Source: Aquisediminimonas profunda (GTDB lineage Bacteria > Pseudomonadota > Alphaproteobacteria > Sphingomonadales > Sphingomonadaceae). Taken from it: a stretch of DNA of 64,000 bases. Shown one piece after another: positions 42,330 through 51,212 of the stretch. Location: contig NZ_CP080327.1 of the NCBI RefSeq assembly GCF_019443285.1, positions 3,282,001 to 3,346,000 on the forward strand, written 5' to 3'. The first letter of the stretch is position 1, and each line of letters opens with the position of its first letter. The position numbers and the translations under genes were made by a program. The notes below the pieces were generated by a model that saw nothing but the letters and a program-made list of their open reading frames with translations, did no database searches and had not been told where the DNA came from.

Positions 42330-43424
42330 TCAGCCTTGCGGGGCCATGACGACACAATTCCGGCCGTCGGCCTTTGCCTTGTAGAGTGATCGGTCGGCGC
42401 TGCGCAGCAGATGGCCGACGTCTCCAGTGCCGCCGAGAACGGCAACGCCAGCGGAAAACGAGATATTGCCGATGGATTCGTCAGTGTCCTTGTTTACAAA
42501 ATTGCGTTCACAAAGATCGCGCCGGGCCGCATCAATGATCTCATAGGCCATTTCGGGAGTCGTCTCCTCAAAAATGACCACAAACTCCTCGCCTCCGTGG
42601 CGCGAAACAGCCCCACGGCGACCGCAGTTTTCAAGCAGGACGCTGGACACAAAACGCAGGACGCGATCGCCGACGTCGTGACCATAAGTGTCATTGAACT
42701 TCTTGAAGTGATCAATGTCGCATATTGCGAGCGACATAGGCTTGCCGCTCATCATTGCGCGAGCGCCCCCGGCCCCGAGCATGCGTTCAAAGGCACGGCG
42801 ATTTGAGAGCCCTGTGAGCGCGTCGGTATCAGCCTGCACCTGCGCCTCATTCAAGGACATCTTCAGGTCCGTCATGGCCTTCGACCGAAGCCGCAATTCA
42901 TTTTCGGCAGCCCGGGTCTTTTCAATCATCGCCTTGGTAACGCTGATGAGCGACTGGAGCGATGAATCTGGATCATTGTTCGAGAACTTGGCTGCGCTAC
43001 CTTCCAAAGCGTCGCCAAATCCTTTTGCGTCCGTCGTGGATTTCTTGATCATCGCTTCGATGGCGACAAGGTGCTTCTGTGCGTCTTCGACTATGTTGTC
43101 GATGGCAGATTCCGAAACGCCTCCCTGAGCGCTCGAAAAACTGAGAGTCCCAGACGCATAGCCGGAGCGAATGAGCCGCTCCATTGCTTCTTCGAGACGG
43201 GGTTCATGCGCAATGACATGGCGATAGACCAGGTCATAATTGGCGGGATTGGGCTCGATGACGTGACGAAGCATAACCTCGCGAACGGTTTGGATCGTTT
43301 CATTATAGCGCGCCAGTTCACCTGTAGGCTGCGACGGAACGGTCGAGTTGGAGCGCCCGAACAGGCGCTCGACAACTTTGGTTACAGTATTGCCTCCAGG
43401 CGCCGCTTGCTTTTCTTCAATCAT
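42330..43424 (-). CDS. Diguanylate cyclase (GGDEF domain)
   Basis: A 364-residue protein. The C-terminal GGDEF domain is active-looking: DALTGLSNRRAFE, ICDIDHFKKFNDTYGHDVGD and SRHGGEEF (GGEEF variant). The usual RxxD inhibitory site just before it reads RRGA, so the Asp is missing. The N-terminal half contains a helical region (PANYDLVYRHVIAHEPRLEEAMERL) typical of Caulobacterales/Sphingomonadales cyclases and a coiled segment before the domain. It makes cyclic di-GMP. The start at 43424 is the best-supported Met; more upstream Mets exist in frame to 43601. Confidence 0.9.
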   Translation of the reverse strand: MIEEKQAAPGGNTVTKVVERLFGRSNSTVPSQPTGELARYNETIQTVREVMLRHVIEPNPANYDLVYRHVIAHEPRLEEAMERLIRSGYASGTLSFSSAQGGVSESAIDNIVEDAQKHLVAIEAMIKKSTTDAKGFGDALEGSAAKFSNNDPDSSLQSLISVTKAMIEKTRAAENELRLRSKAMTDLKMSLNEAQVQADTDALTGLSNRRAFERMLGAGGARAMMSGKPMSLAICDIDHFKKFNDTYGHDVGDRVLRFVSSVLLENCGRRGAVSRHGGEEFVVIFEETTPEMAYEIIDAARRDLCERNFVNKDTDESIGNISFSAGVAVLGGTGDVGHLLRSADRSLYKAKADGRNCVVMAPQG

Positions 43425-43530
43425 CTCAATCTGTTTCCCCAAATTGGTCTCAGATAGGAATAACGACACGAGCCGTGCCGATTTTACTCCTTGCGCGATC
43501 TGCATCGGAATTGCTGCGGTTTGGAGCGAT

Positions 43531-43567
43531 CCAAAAAGAAGTGGCCCGACGAATCTCGCCGGGCCAC
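43531..43567 (-). terminator. Intrinsic terminator downstream of the VOC gene
   Basis: On the minus strand, stem GTGGCCCG / CGGGCCAC (43541-43548 with 43560-43567) followed by TTCTTTTTGG. This is a classic hairpin with T-run, about 120 bases after the VOC stop and before the diguanylate cyclase start. Confidence 0.7.
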
Positions 43568-43685
43568 AGGAAGGATTGCAGGACAATCCCTTGGGTCGCA
43601 ATTCGATGAGTAGCCTATGCGGATTGCAGTTCAGTGACGCAGATCACTGAATCTCGTATTTGGCAAAATAATTTGCGGCCGGATC

Positions 43686-44378
43686 TCAGGCGTTCACAGG
43701 CGGCCTGGAGAAGGATTGCGCATTTGCTATAACCTCGTCCGGCGCGCGCAGGATCGCCTGATACATGTCCGCTGGATAAGACATGTGCGGTTTTGCTGGA
43801 TCATAGGGGGGCTGAGGAATGCCTGACGGACCGTCATATGCCTCTGGCGACCGATAGCGAGCCGATTCCTCTGCAGAAATTCCAGCCTTGGCAAGGACAG
43901 CCGGATCGATCCAGAGGTCCGGATCAACTTGAGAGACAGGCGCTGCCACTTCCAGAGTCAATTGGTCAGGCCCTGCAAAATAGATGGATTTGCAAAAGCC
44001 ATGATCAATAGGGCCAATGACATTGACCCCGTGGCTCCTGATCCGATCCCGCATCGACAGCAGACCGACCTCATCATCTGCCCGAAAAGCCAGATGCTGC
44101 ATGGTCCCGGCTGCACTGGGAAGCGCCCCATTGCCCGCGTGCGTAACGCCGAGCGTCACGGGTATCTGGTCCACACCCGGCAGCTGGACAATCGAAAAAT
44201 AGCTGCGTTCATTCATGCGCAAAAAGGCATGCAGGCCGCCGGGTACGCCATGCATATCGAACAGGGCCACCAACGGACATCCCATCACTTCGGAAAAAAA
44301 GGCGATATGCGTCTTTATGTCAGCCGCCATGATGGCGATGTGATGGATGCCGCTTGGCTGTTGCTGCTTTGTTGTCAT
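43686..44378 (-). CDS. VOC superfamily protein (glyoxalase/dioxygenase fold)
   Basis: A 230-residue protein. GIHHIAIMAADIKTHIAFFSEVMGCPL and QHLAFRADDEVGLLSMRDRIRSHG are the beta-alpha-beta units of the vicinal oxygen chelate fold; metal ligands are His (GIHHIA), His (TMQHLAF) and a Glu near QLTLEVAA. Ring-cleavage dioxygenases and glyoxalases share this fold. It is divergent from an alpha/beta hydrolase across 75 bases, an arrangement seen in meta-cleavage pathways, but no other such genes are here. Start at 44378. Confidence 0.8.
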   Translation of the reverse strand: MTTKQQQPSGIHHIAIMAADIKTHIAFFSEVMGCPLVALFDMHGVPGGLHAFLRMNERSYFSIVQLPGVDQIPVTLGVTHAGNGALPSAAGTMQHLAFRADDEVGLLSMRDRIRSHGVNVIGPIDHGFCKSIYFAGPDQLTLEVAAPVSQVDPDLWIDPAVLAKAGISAEESARYRSPEAYDGPSGIPQPPYDPAKPHMSYPADMYQAILRAPDEVIANAQSFSRPPVNA

Positions 44379-44453
44379 TGAAGTCTTCCGTATCTTACTC
44401 TGGTCAGTGACTGGTGTTAGGTCGCTCCAGGTGCTTGGAGCTTGGAGTCGGCA

Positions 44454-45605
44454 ATGGATATCATCCGCGAACCCTATGGCTTTGTCCACGCAGATGCGGG
44501 GCGCCTGAAGGAAACTTACGGGGGGCCCTCCGGGCAGGTGTTTGTCGAATGCATGCGTATCAGGCCATCCGACAAGGACTGTCGAACTGTTATCCTGTTC
44601 AGCCATCCCATTGGCGGGGGCAGTTTTCTTCCTCTCGTCACAGCACTTGCCCATGCCGGTTACCACATAATCTATTGCAACCCCCGTTACCGGGGAAATG
44701 ACACCGCGCTGATCATGGAAAAATGCGTGCTCGATCTCGGCGCATGCATTGCAGACGCAAAGAAGCGCTTTGGTTATGACAAGATCGTGCTTGGGGGGTG
44801 GTCCGGTGGTGGTTCTCTCTCACTCTTCTACCAGGATCAGGCAGAGCATCCGTCAATCACCGAAACGCCGGCAGGAGATCCCGTCGACCTCAAGGGCGCC
44901 GGCCTCGTTCCTGCAGACGCGATCCTGCTTCTTGCGGCCCATGTCAGCCGGTCCGTGACAATGACCGAATGGCTCGATCCTTCGATCCTTGATGAAGGAA
45001 AGCCTTTCGAACGCGACCGGGAGTTGAACATCTATGCGCCGGACTGTCCGAATACGCCTCCCTATTCCGACGCATTTGTGAAGCGCTTCAGGGCAGCTCA
45101 AATTGCGCGTAATCGCCGCATTACACACTGGGTCAAGTCCCAGCTGGCTGATATCCGGGCGAGTTCTGACCCCGATGCAGAACGCTGCTTTGTCGTTCAG
45201 GGCACAATGTGCGATGTGCGTTGGCTCGATCCAAGCCAGGATCCTTCCGATCGCAAGCCTGGCACATGTTATCTGGGTGATCCGCGGATCGCCAACGACG
45301 GCCCCGTGGGATTGGGCCGGTTCACCACCTTGCGCTCATGGCTCTCGCAATGGAGCTATGATGAAAGCCGCGCAGACGGGCTTGGCAATGCGTCCCGGAT
45401 TTCCTGCCCCACCTTGGTCATCAGCAACTCGGCCGACCTCGCCTGCACGCCGAGCCACGCACAGCGCCTGTTCGACGCTGTGGCCTCGTCCGACAAGGAG
45501 CTGCGCACTATCGCGGGCGCCGACCATTACTACATCGAGCGCCGCGAGCTTCTACCGATCGCCGTGACCGAAATCAGCACCTGGCTGGGCCGACATGGCT
45601 TCTGA
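44454..45605 (+). CDS. Alpha/beta hydrolase
   Basis: A 383-residue hydrolase. ILFSHPIGGGSFLPLV holds the oxyanion HPxGGG region; LGGWSGGGSLSLFY contains the nucleophile Ser in GWSGG; a conserved Asp and His close the triad (ISNSADLACTPSHAQ and GADHYYIE). There is an Ala-rich insertion between strands (about 150-280) that forms a cap. Possible roles are ester or C-C bond hydrolysis. The 3' end overlaps the 3' end of the convergent TolB-amidohydrolase gene by 54 bases. Start at ATG 44454, with GGAG upstream. Confidence 0.85.
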   Translation: MDIIREPYGFVHADAGRLKETYGGPSGQVFVECMRIRPSDKDCRTVILFSHPIGGGSFLPLVTALAHAGYHIIYCNPRYRGNDTALIMEKCVLDLGACIADAKKRFGYDKIVLGGWSGGGSLSLFYQDQAEHPSITETPAGDPVDLKGAGLVPADAILLLAAHVSRSVTMTEWLDPSILDEGKPFERDRELNIYAPDCPNTPPYSDAFVKRFRAAQIARNRRITHWVKSQLADIRASSDPDAERCFVVQGTMCDVRWLDPSQDPSDRKPGTCYLGDPRIANDGPVGLGRFTTLRSWLSQWSYDESRADGLGNASRISCPTLVISNSADLACTPSHAQRLFDAVASSDKELRTIAGADHYYIERRELLPIAVTEISTWLGRHGF

Positions 45606-48600
45606 TCCTGCCGATTGCTCCCAGAAATAGGGCTTCCGCTTCCGAGTGCCTGTGATTTCCTCGTTGAGTGTGGCCGCGTCATAGAGCCTGCCGCCAATCA
45701 TGACCTTGGAAATCTTGTCACTGTTGCGAATATCGGCACTTGGGTCAGCATCCAGAATGACAAGGTCAGCCAGCTTGCCGGCCTCCAGCGATCCGACGTC
45801 ACGGTCATAGCCGAGCGAACGGGCGGCATTGATTGTGCCAGCGGCCAGCGCTTCGATGGGTGACATCCCGCCGCGCACGAAAGACCAAAGCTCCCAATGC
45901 GCCGCAATGCCGGGTTCCTGCCCATGCGCGCCGATCGAGACCGGCACCCCGAGTTTCGCCAACTTGTGCGCTTCACGGGCATTGTCGTCGTCCACATAAT
46001 CTTCTTCGGGCGCGATCTGGCGCCTTGCATTGGCGGCATTCAAAATGCTCGGCGGTTCATGTTTTTGCAGCAGCGGATTGCGCCAGACATCGGTATGGGC
46101 GCGCCAATAGGGATCACCCGCCGGCCCGCCATAAGTGACGACCAGAGTTGGTGTGTAACCTGTCTTCGACTTTGAAAAGAACTGCAGAACATCATCGTAG
46201 AAGGTCGAAAGCGGGATATTGTGCTCGACCGTCGTATTGCCGTCAGCGATGAGGGTCATGTCAAATCCGAACAGAGAGCCGCCTTCGGCAACAGATCGCA
46301 TATTCTCCTCAAGCGCTGCAGCAATGACTTGCTGACGCTGCTCTCGGCGCGGCTGGTTGTAGTTCTTGATGCTGTGCGCTCCCTGGGCCTTCAGGCGCCG
46401 AACATGGGCACGGGCATCATCCAGGCTGTCGATCTGGGCATAGACCTCCGGTTGCTTGGCCCCATAGATGATTTCCCCGGTTGAAAAGGTGCGCGGTCCG
46501 ACGATCAGTCCAGCCCGCTCCATTTCAAGTGCTGGAAAGACCGTCGCTGCGCGGCTTGAAGGATCATGGCGGGTCGTCACGCCGAGCGCGAGATTGACCA
46601 TGTCCGTCCAATTCTGCTGTGGCGTCAGCTCATCGATGCCGTAGGGACCATGTGCATGCGCATCGACCAGCCCCGGCATGATCGTCTTGCCTTTGACATC
46701 AAGAGTGGGGGTTCCGGGGGGCACATTGACCTCGCCGCGCTTCCCGATTGCCTTGATCCTGTCGTGTTCGACAAGGATCACGCCATCATCGATCATGCCG
46801 CCCTCTGCATTGGCCATCGACACGATCCGCGCGCCGACAAGGGCAATACTGCCCTTCGGGATATCCCTGTCGATCGTCATCGACAGGGATACGCCTGTTT
46901 TTGGCGGTTCGAACTTTGCAGGCTTTGCGCCGTCGGCAGCCGGTGCGCTGGCAAAGAGAGCAGACAGACCGGCTGAAAAGACCGTCGGTCCCAACGACCA
47001 ATGGATTTCCCTGCCGCCGTTGCTCCACTGGATATAGTCGGCACCATCCCCGCTCACGCGGGTTACGGGGAGTGGTCCGCCAGACGGAGAGACACTCACA
47101 TCCTGAGTGCCGGGCAGCATGGGCATCACAAATGCTTCATAATTCTGCCGGAACGCGAAATACTGCCCGTCGGGCGAGACTTCGAACGCATTGACCAACT
47201 CGCCTTCGGCGTGAACCCTCTTGGCTTGGCCATTGAGGTCCGTGCTCACAAGCCGCTGCTTCCCGTCCGTGCTTTCCATCATGAAAACGCGGTCATTGAC
47301 GTCAGCGAATGCGGGGTTGCTGAAGTCCTTGGCGATACGGACCGGATCCCCTCCGGACGAGGCCACGCGATAGACTCCAGGTTGATCAGAATTGCGCGCT
47401 GAACTGAGGAAGCCGCCCTGCCCTTTTTCAAAAACGATCGTGCGACCGTCGGGCGAGAAGCGGGGCCGCGAATAAAGCCCGCCCAAACGCGTTACGGTCC
47501 GCGCGACGCCGCCATTTTGTCCGATGACCCGGATCTGCCCCAGATCAGAATCTGTCCAGGAGACATAGACAATGGACTTCCCATCCCGCGACCAGGAGGG
47601 ATAGGCTTCCATGGCGTCCGCAACCTTGGTCAGCCTTTTCGGCGCGCCACCGGCCATTGGCTTGATCCACAGTTTCCCAAGCGTTTCAAAAACGACGCTG
47701 CGGCCATCGGGCGACACGGCTACCCCTCGGGGCATCTTGGTCTGAAACTGCGCAGGAGCCACATCAATAGGGGGCCGTGGCGGATCAATCACGTCCCTCG
47801 TGTCAGCAATGTGGAAGGGAATATCGCTCAATCTGCCGGCAGCAACATCAAGCTTCCGGATCTTGCCCCCTGCCCAGAAGACAATGCTGGCAGAATCCGG
47901 AGTCCAATCCATATTGGGATAGACACCTGTAACGGCCCATGTCTCCTGAACGTCCTGATCGAGCGCGTCATAGACTTTACGCTCTTCGCCAGTCGCCAGA
48001 TTCTTGATATAGAGTTTTGACTTGGTTCGCTCCCTGCGGACAAATGCAATCATCTTGCCATCGGGCGACGGCGATGGCCTGACTGAACCGCCTGCGCCAG
48101 TAATAATCGGCTCGATTTCCCCGGTATCGAGGTCGTAGCGTTCAATATCGAACAACTGCGTGTTGGAGTCCTGCGCATATTGGAAGATGGGCCCGGGCGT
48201 TACATTGCGCGTGAAGTAGATATGCTTCCCATCGGGTGCATAGATCGGCTCTCCCAATTCCTTCTGGTGCTGCTCGTTTGGTTTTTTGACCAGCGCCACG
48301 CCATTTCCGCCCGAAACGTGATAGAGCCAGACCTCCCCGGTTCCCAAAGAGCGGCCAGTGGTGAAATGCTTTTTCGCGACAATGAACCGTCCATCCGGGC
48401 TCCAGCTTGGCTGGTTGAGGAGGCGGAAATCCTCCTTCGTCACTTGCCGCTTATCGGAACCGTCAGCGTTCATGATCCAGATATTGTCGCCACCGCCGCG
48501 ATCCGATGTGAAAGCAATGCGTTTGCCGTCAGGAGAAAAGCGCGGCTGTGTTTCATAAGGCAGCCCTTCCGCAATCCGTTTCGGTATGCCGCCGGAAATC

Positions 48601-48848
48601 GACATTGTGTAAATGTCGCCCAAGAGATCGAAGGCTATTGTCTTGCCATCCGGGCTCACATCAATGTTCATCCATGACCCTTCGGTCACATCGATGCTGA
48701 CCTGGCGCACCTTCAAGCCCGGAGGCGCAGAAACGTCCCATTTCAATTTTTCTTCAGCAGGCGGTGCGGCGATTGCAGGTCCGATTGCAAAGGGCAGCGC
48801 AGCACATCCCGCAAAAACTATGCTACAAATGAACTTGATGTGACGCAT
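45552..48848 (-). CDS. TolB-like propeller fused to amidohydrolase, exported
   Basis: A 1098-residue protein with a signal peptide (MRHIKFICSIVFAGCAALPFAIGPAIAA). Residues 55-660 hold repeated WD40-like TolB blades (SPDGKTIAFDLLG, FSPDGKRIAFTSDRGGG, SPDGRFIVAKKHF, SPDGRTIVFEKGQGG). Residues from about 700 to the end form an amidohydrolase: IMPGLVDAHAHGPYG supplies the HxH metal motif, then VEHNIPLSTFYDDV and VSIGAHGQEPG, ending with GKLADLVILDADP. Such fusions cleave peptides or cyclic amides outside the cytoplasm. It overlaps the alpha/beta hydrolase gene at the 3' end (54 bases). GGAG before the ATG. Confidence 0.92.
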   Translation of the reverse strand: MRHIKFICSIVFAGCAALPFAIGPAIAAPPAEEKLKWDVSAPPGLKVRQVSIDVTEGSWMNIDVSPDGKTIAFDLLGDIYTMSISGGIPKRIAEGLPYETQPRFSPDGKRIAFTSDRGGGDNIWIMNADGSDKRQVTKEDFRLLNQPSWSPDGRFIVAKKHFTTGRSLGTGEVWLYHVSGGNGVALVKKPNEQHQKELGEPIYAPDGKHIYFTRNVTPGPIFQYAQDSNTQLFDIERYDLDTGEIEPIITGAGGSVRPSPSPDGKMIAFVRRERTKSKLYIKNLATGEERKVYDALDQDVQETWAVTGVYPNMDWTPDSASIVFWAGGKIRKLDVAAGRLSDIPFHIADTRDVIDPPRPPIDVAPAQFQTKMPRGVAVSPDGRSVVFETLGKLWIKPMAGGAPKRLTKVADAMEAYPSWSRDGKSIVYVSWTDSDLGQIRVIGQNGGVARTVTRLGGLYSRPRFSPDGRTIVFEKGQGGFLSSARNSDQPGVYRVASSGGDPVRIAKDFSNPAFADVNDRVFMMESTDGKQRLVSTDLNGQAKRVHAEGELVNAFEVSPDGQYFAFRQNYEAFVMPMLPGTQDVSVSPSGGPLPVTRVSGDGADYIQWSNGGREIHWSLGPTVFSAGLSALFASAPAADGAKPAKFEPPKTGVSLSMTIDRDIPKGSIALVGARIVSMANAEGGMIDDGVILVEHDRIKAIGKRGEVNVPPGTPTLDVKGKTIMPGLVDAHAHGPYGIDELTPQQNWTDMVNLALGVTTRHDPSSRAATVFPALEMERAGLIVGPRTFSTGEIIYGAKQPEVYAQIDSLDDARAHVRRLKAQGAHSIKNYNQPRREQRQQVIAAALEENMRSVAEGGSLFGFDMTLIADGNTTVEHNIPLSTFYDDVLQFFSKSKTGYTPTLVVTYGGPAGDPYWRAHTDVWRNPLLQKHEPPSILNAANARRQIAPEEDYVDDDNAREAHKLAKLGVPVSIGAHGQEPGIAAHWELWSFVRGGMSPIEALAAGTINAARSLGYDRDVGSLEAGKLADLVILDADPSADIRNSDKISKVMIGGRLYDAATLNEEITGTRKRKPYFWEQSAGSEAMSAQPGADFGHGDR

Positions 48849-49263
48849 TAGTTTCTCTCCCCGGATGCGATCCCATATTATTCCGGCCGCAACCCCGGCT
48901 CAATGGCTGTATCACCTGCCCGATTGAACACTCGATCGACCGCCTGTCGGATAATATCGACAAGCGTTGAACTTTGCCCAGCTAACGAACTTGGGATCAT
49001 TGGAAGCAATAGTGCATTGATTACAATATCAATCTTCGGCGATTTAAACGTCCATGCTTGGCAGATTTGTTCGCTGTGCCAACTTCGCGGTCCCGCAACG
49101 GGATGCGACAAACCGTTCAATTCATTGCAATGACGGCGGCACTTCGTTAAACTTTTTGCTCCAAAGGTCAGGCCGCCTCCTTCAAGGGTCGCATTTCGCC
49201 ATTGGGTGGGAGGAATTTTGTGACGGCAATGGTTTGGGCTGAAACGCCTTTGAGGACCTGTTA
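48849..49263. other. Intergenic region upstream of the exosortase gene
   Basis: About 415 bases between divergent genes. It must carry promoters of the exosortase operon and of the amidohydrolase. Open frames such as that at 48903-49133 on plus have no similarity I recognise. Confidence 0.4.
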
Positions 49264-50145
49264 GTGCAGATTGCCCAAAAATCTTCTTTCCTGAATTTTG
49301 TGAAGACCAATTGGCTGTTGTCGATTGGTCTGGCCGCGATCCTTGTTCCAACAATGCTCCTTGTGGCCCAGCTCAGCTGGGGAACCGAACAGGGTGCTCA
49401 TGGCCCAATCGTTGTCGCAACCGGACTCTGGCTTTTGGCACGGCAGTGGGGGCGGATTGAAACGGTGATCGAGCCGCCGCCTGCCTATAAGGTTGCCCTG
49501 CTCTTTATACCGCTCCTGGGCCTCTACTTTCTCTCGAGCGTGACCCAAATCATCGAAATTCAGGGATTTCTGATGTATGGCCTGCTTGTCACGACGCTCT
49601 ACAGCTTTGTTGGGGCGCGTGCGATCCGTCGCTTGGCCTTCCCGCTATTCTATCTTTTGTTTGCTTTCCCACCACCAGACACAGTTGTCGCCATTATCAC
49701 CCAACCCTTGAAGATCGGTATTTCAAAGGCCGCTATCGAGCTGCTTTACGCGCTCGGCTATCCCATTGCAGGTGCAGGTGTGACAATCCAGATCGGGCAG
49801 TATCAGTTACTCGTCGCCGCTGCGTGCTCCGGCCTGAATTCGCTCATATCACTCTCGGCCATATCGCTGTTTTACGTTTATGTGAGACATGAGCTGGATT
49901 GGGAATACGCTGCCTTGCTGATCCTTGCGATCGTGCCGGTCGCGATTTTTGCAAATCTGGTTCGTGTCCTCATTTTGATATTGCTGACATATCATGCAGG
50001 AGAAGCGGCTGCGCAGGGCTTCCTTCATAATTTTGCTGGCATGACGATGTTTGTTACCGCACTTTTGTCAATATTTGCGCTTGATGTCGTGGCAGAGCCC
50101 CTTTGGCGGCGCTACGTAAAGAAAGAGACACGTGATGCCGCGTGA
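49264..50145 (+). CDS. xrtV: Exosortase, XrtV-like
   Basis: A 293-residue eight-helix membrane protein with the exosortase catalytic triad in order: Cys 188 in AAACSGLNSLIS, Arg 234 in NLVRVLILIL and His 255 in LHNFAGM. FPLFYLLFAFPPPDT and GVTIQIGQYQLLVAAACSG are further family signatures. It starts from GTG at 49264, behind GAGGA. Exosortases cleave and anchor C-terminal sorting signals and belong with exopolysaccharide genes. XrtV type is inferred from the sphingomonad context, the adjacent EpsI and the accessory gene; no sorting-signal substrate is visible here. Confidence 0.85.
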   Translation: MQIAQKSSFLNFVKTNWLLSIGLAAILVPTMLLVAQLSWGTEQGAHGPIVVATGLWLLARQWGRIETVIEPPPAYKVALLFIPLLGLYFLSSVTQIIEIQGFLMYGLLVTTLYSFVGARAIRRLAFPLFYLLFAFPPPDTVVAIITQPLKIGISKAAIELLYALGYPIAGAGVTIQIGQYQLLVAAACSGLNSLISLSAISLFYVYVRHELDWEYAALLILAIVPVAIFANLVRVLILILLTYHAGEAAAQGFLHNFAGMTMFVTALLSIFALDVVAEPLWRRYVKKETRDAA

Positions 50146-50839
50146 GACGGGGACCGAGTCCGCAATGACTTCGCAACTTACGCGTAGACATTTGCTGATG
50201 GGAGCGGCGCTGACGGCAACGGCCGTGGTCGCTTTTGCGCGTGAACCCCGCGAAACAATGCGTCGCTTGAAGCCAGGCGAATTGGAAAGCATGATCCCTA
50301 CGCAGATTGGCCAATGGAGCTTCGAGACCAGAAGCGGATTGGTGCTTCCGCCCGACGACCCGTTGGTCAAGAGCCTGTATAGCGATGTACTGACAAGAGT
50401 TTATGTGTCAGATGACCGCCCGCCGGTGATGCTGCTTATTGCCTACAGCAATACGCAAAATGGAATGCTCCAGCTTCACCGGCCAGAGGTCTGTTATCCG
50501 GCAGGCGGCTATTCCCTGACCGAAACCAAGACCAAATCACTCAACCTTGGCCCTGGAATCCAAATTCCGGCGCGCTTCTTCAGCGCGGAAAGTCCATCCC
50601 GCACCGAACAAGTCATGTACTGGACACGGATCGGATCTGAATCACCAACCAGCTGGATCGAGCAGCGGACTGCAGTCATACGGGCCAACCTCAATGAAAT
50701 CATTCCTGATGGCATATTGGTCAGGGTTTCGACCGTGCTTCCGGATTATGGCAGTGCAGAGCCCGTGCTTCGCGAGTTTGCTTCGGCAATGATCCAGGAA
50801 TTGCAACCAAATGGTCGCAAACTGTTGATCACAGGCTGA
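50135..50839 (+). CDS. epsI: EpsI family protein paired with exosortase
   Basis: A 234-residue protein with an N-terminal twin-arginine-like or membrane-anchor signal (TRRHLLMGAALTATAVVAFA) and the EpsI core, including the conserved HRPEVCYPAGGYSL segment with its Cys. EpsI proteins almost always accompany exosortases, sometimes fused to them, and may take part in polysaccharide transfer. The ATG at 50135 overlaps the exosortase stop by 11 bases; a second start at 50165 would remove ten residues. Confidence 0.86.
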   Translation: MPRETGTESAMTSQLTRRHLLMGAALTATAVVAFAREPRETMRRLKPGELESMIPTQIGQWSFETRSGLVLPPDDPLVKSLYSDVLTRVYVSDDRPPVMLLIAYSNTQNGMLQLHRPEVCYPAGGYSLTETKTKSLNLGPGIQIPARFFSAESPSRTEQVMYWTRIGSESPTSWIEQRTAVIRANLNEIIPDGILVRVSTVLPDYGSAEPVLREFASAMIQELQPNGRKLLITG

Positions 50840-50840
50840 A

Positions 50841-51131
50841 TCAGTCCTTTTTCCAGCCTTCGTATGGACGCAGGACAATCCAGACAAAGACAAGCACGAA
50901 TGTTAATGTGAGGCCCGCCCAGACCTCATACCCTTCGTTCCCAAGGTAATTGCCAACGGCACACCCCACAGAAGCGGCAAGATACTGCCAGAGATGGTCC
51001 CTTGGTTCGGCTTCGGACGAACGCTGGAGGAAAAGCACGATCAGCCCGGCAAATATGGCAACCGAAACCCAGTCAAAGATGGTTTCCAACGCATTCCCCC
51101 ATTGCAAATCTGAAAAATTGTAGCCTATCAC
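50841..51131 (-). CDS. Small membrane protein, XrtV system accessory candidate
   Basis: A 96-residue protein with three predicted helices: VSVAIFAGLIVLFLQ, YLAASVGCAVGNYLG and WAGLTLTFVLVFVWIVL, ending in RPYEGWKKD. It is on the opposite strand, between epsI and the EpsD-type gene, almost touching the epsI stop (1-base gap). I recall similar small proteins annotated as XrtV sorting-system accessory proteins; that is knowledge-based and of moderate confidence. No motif to support an enzymatic function. Confidence 0.65.
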   Translation of the reverse strand: MIGYNFSDLQWGNALETIFDWVSVAIFAGLIVLFLQRSSEAEPRDHLWQYLAASVGCAVGNYLGNEGYEVWAGLTLTFVLVFVWIVLRPYEGWKKD

Positions 51132-51212
51132 CAGCTACCACATGAAGGCCGGTCCGGGCAACAGAGGGCAAAATGCCCTTCTGTCCTGAGGGGGTTAAGC
51201 TGGAGATTTGTC

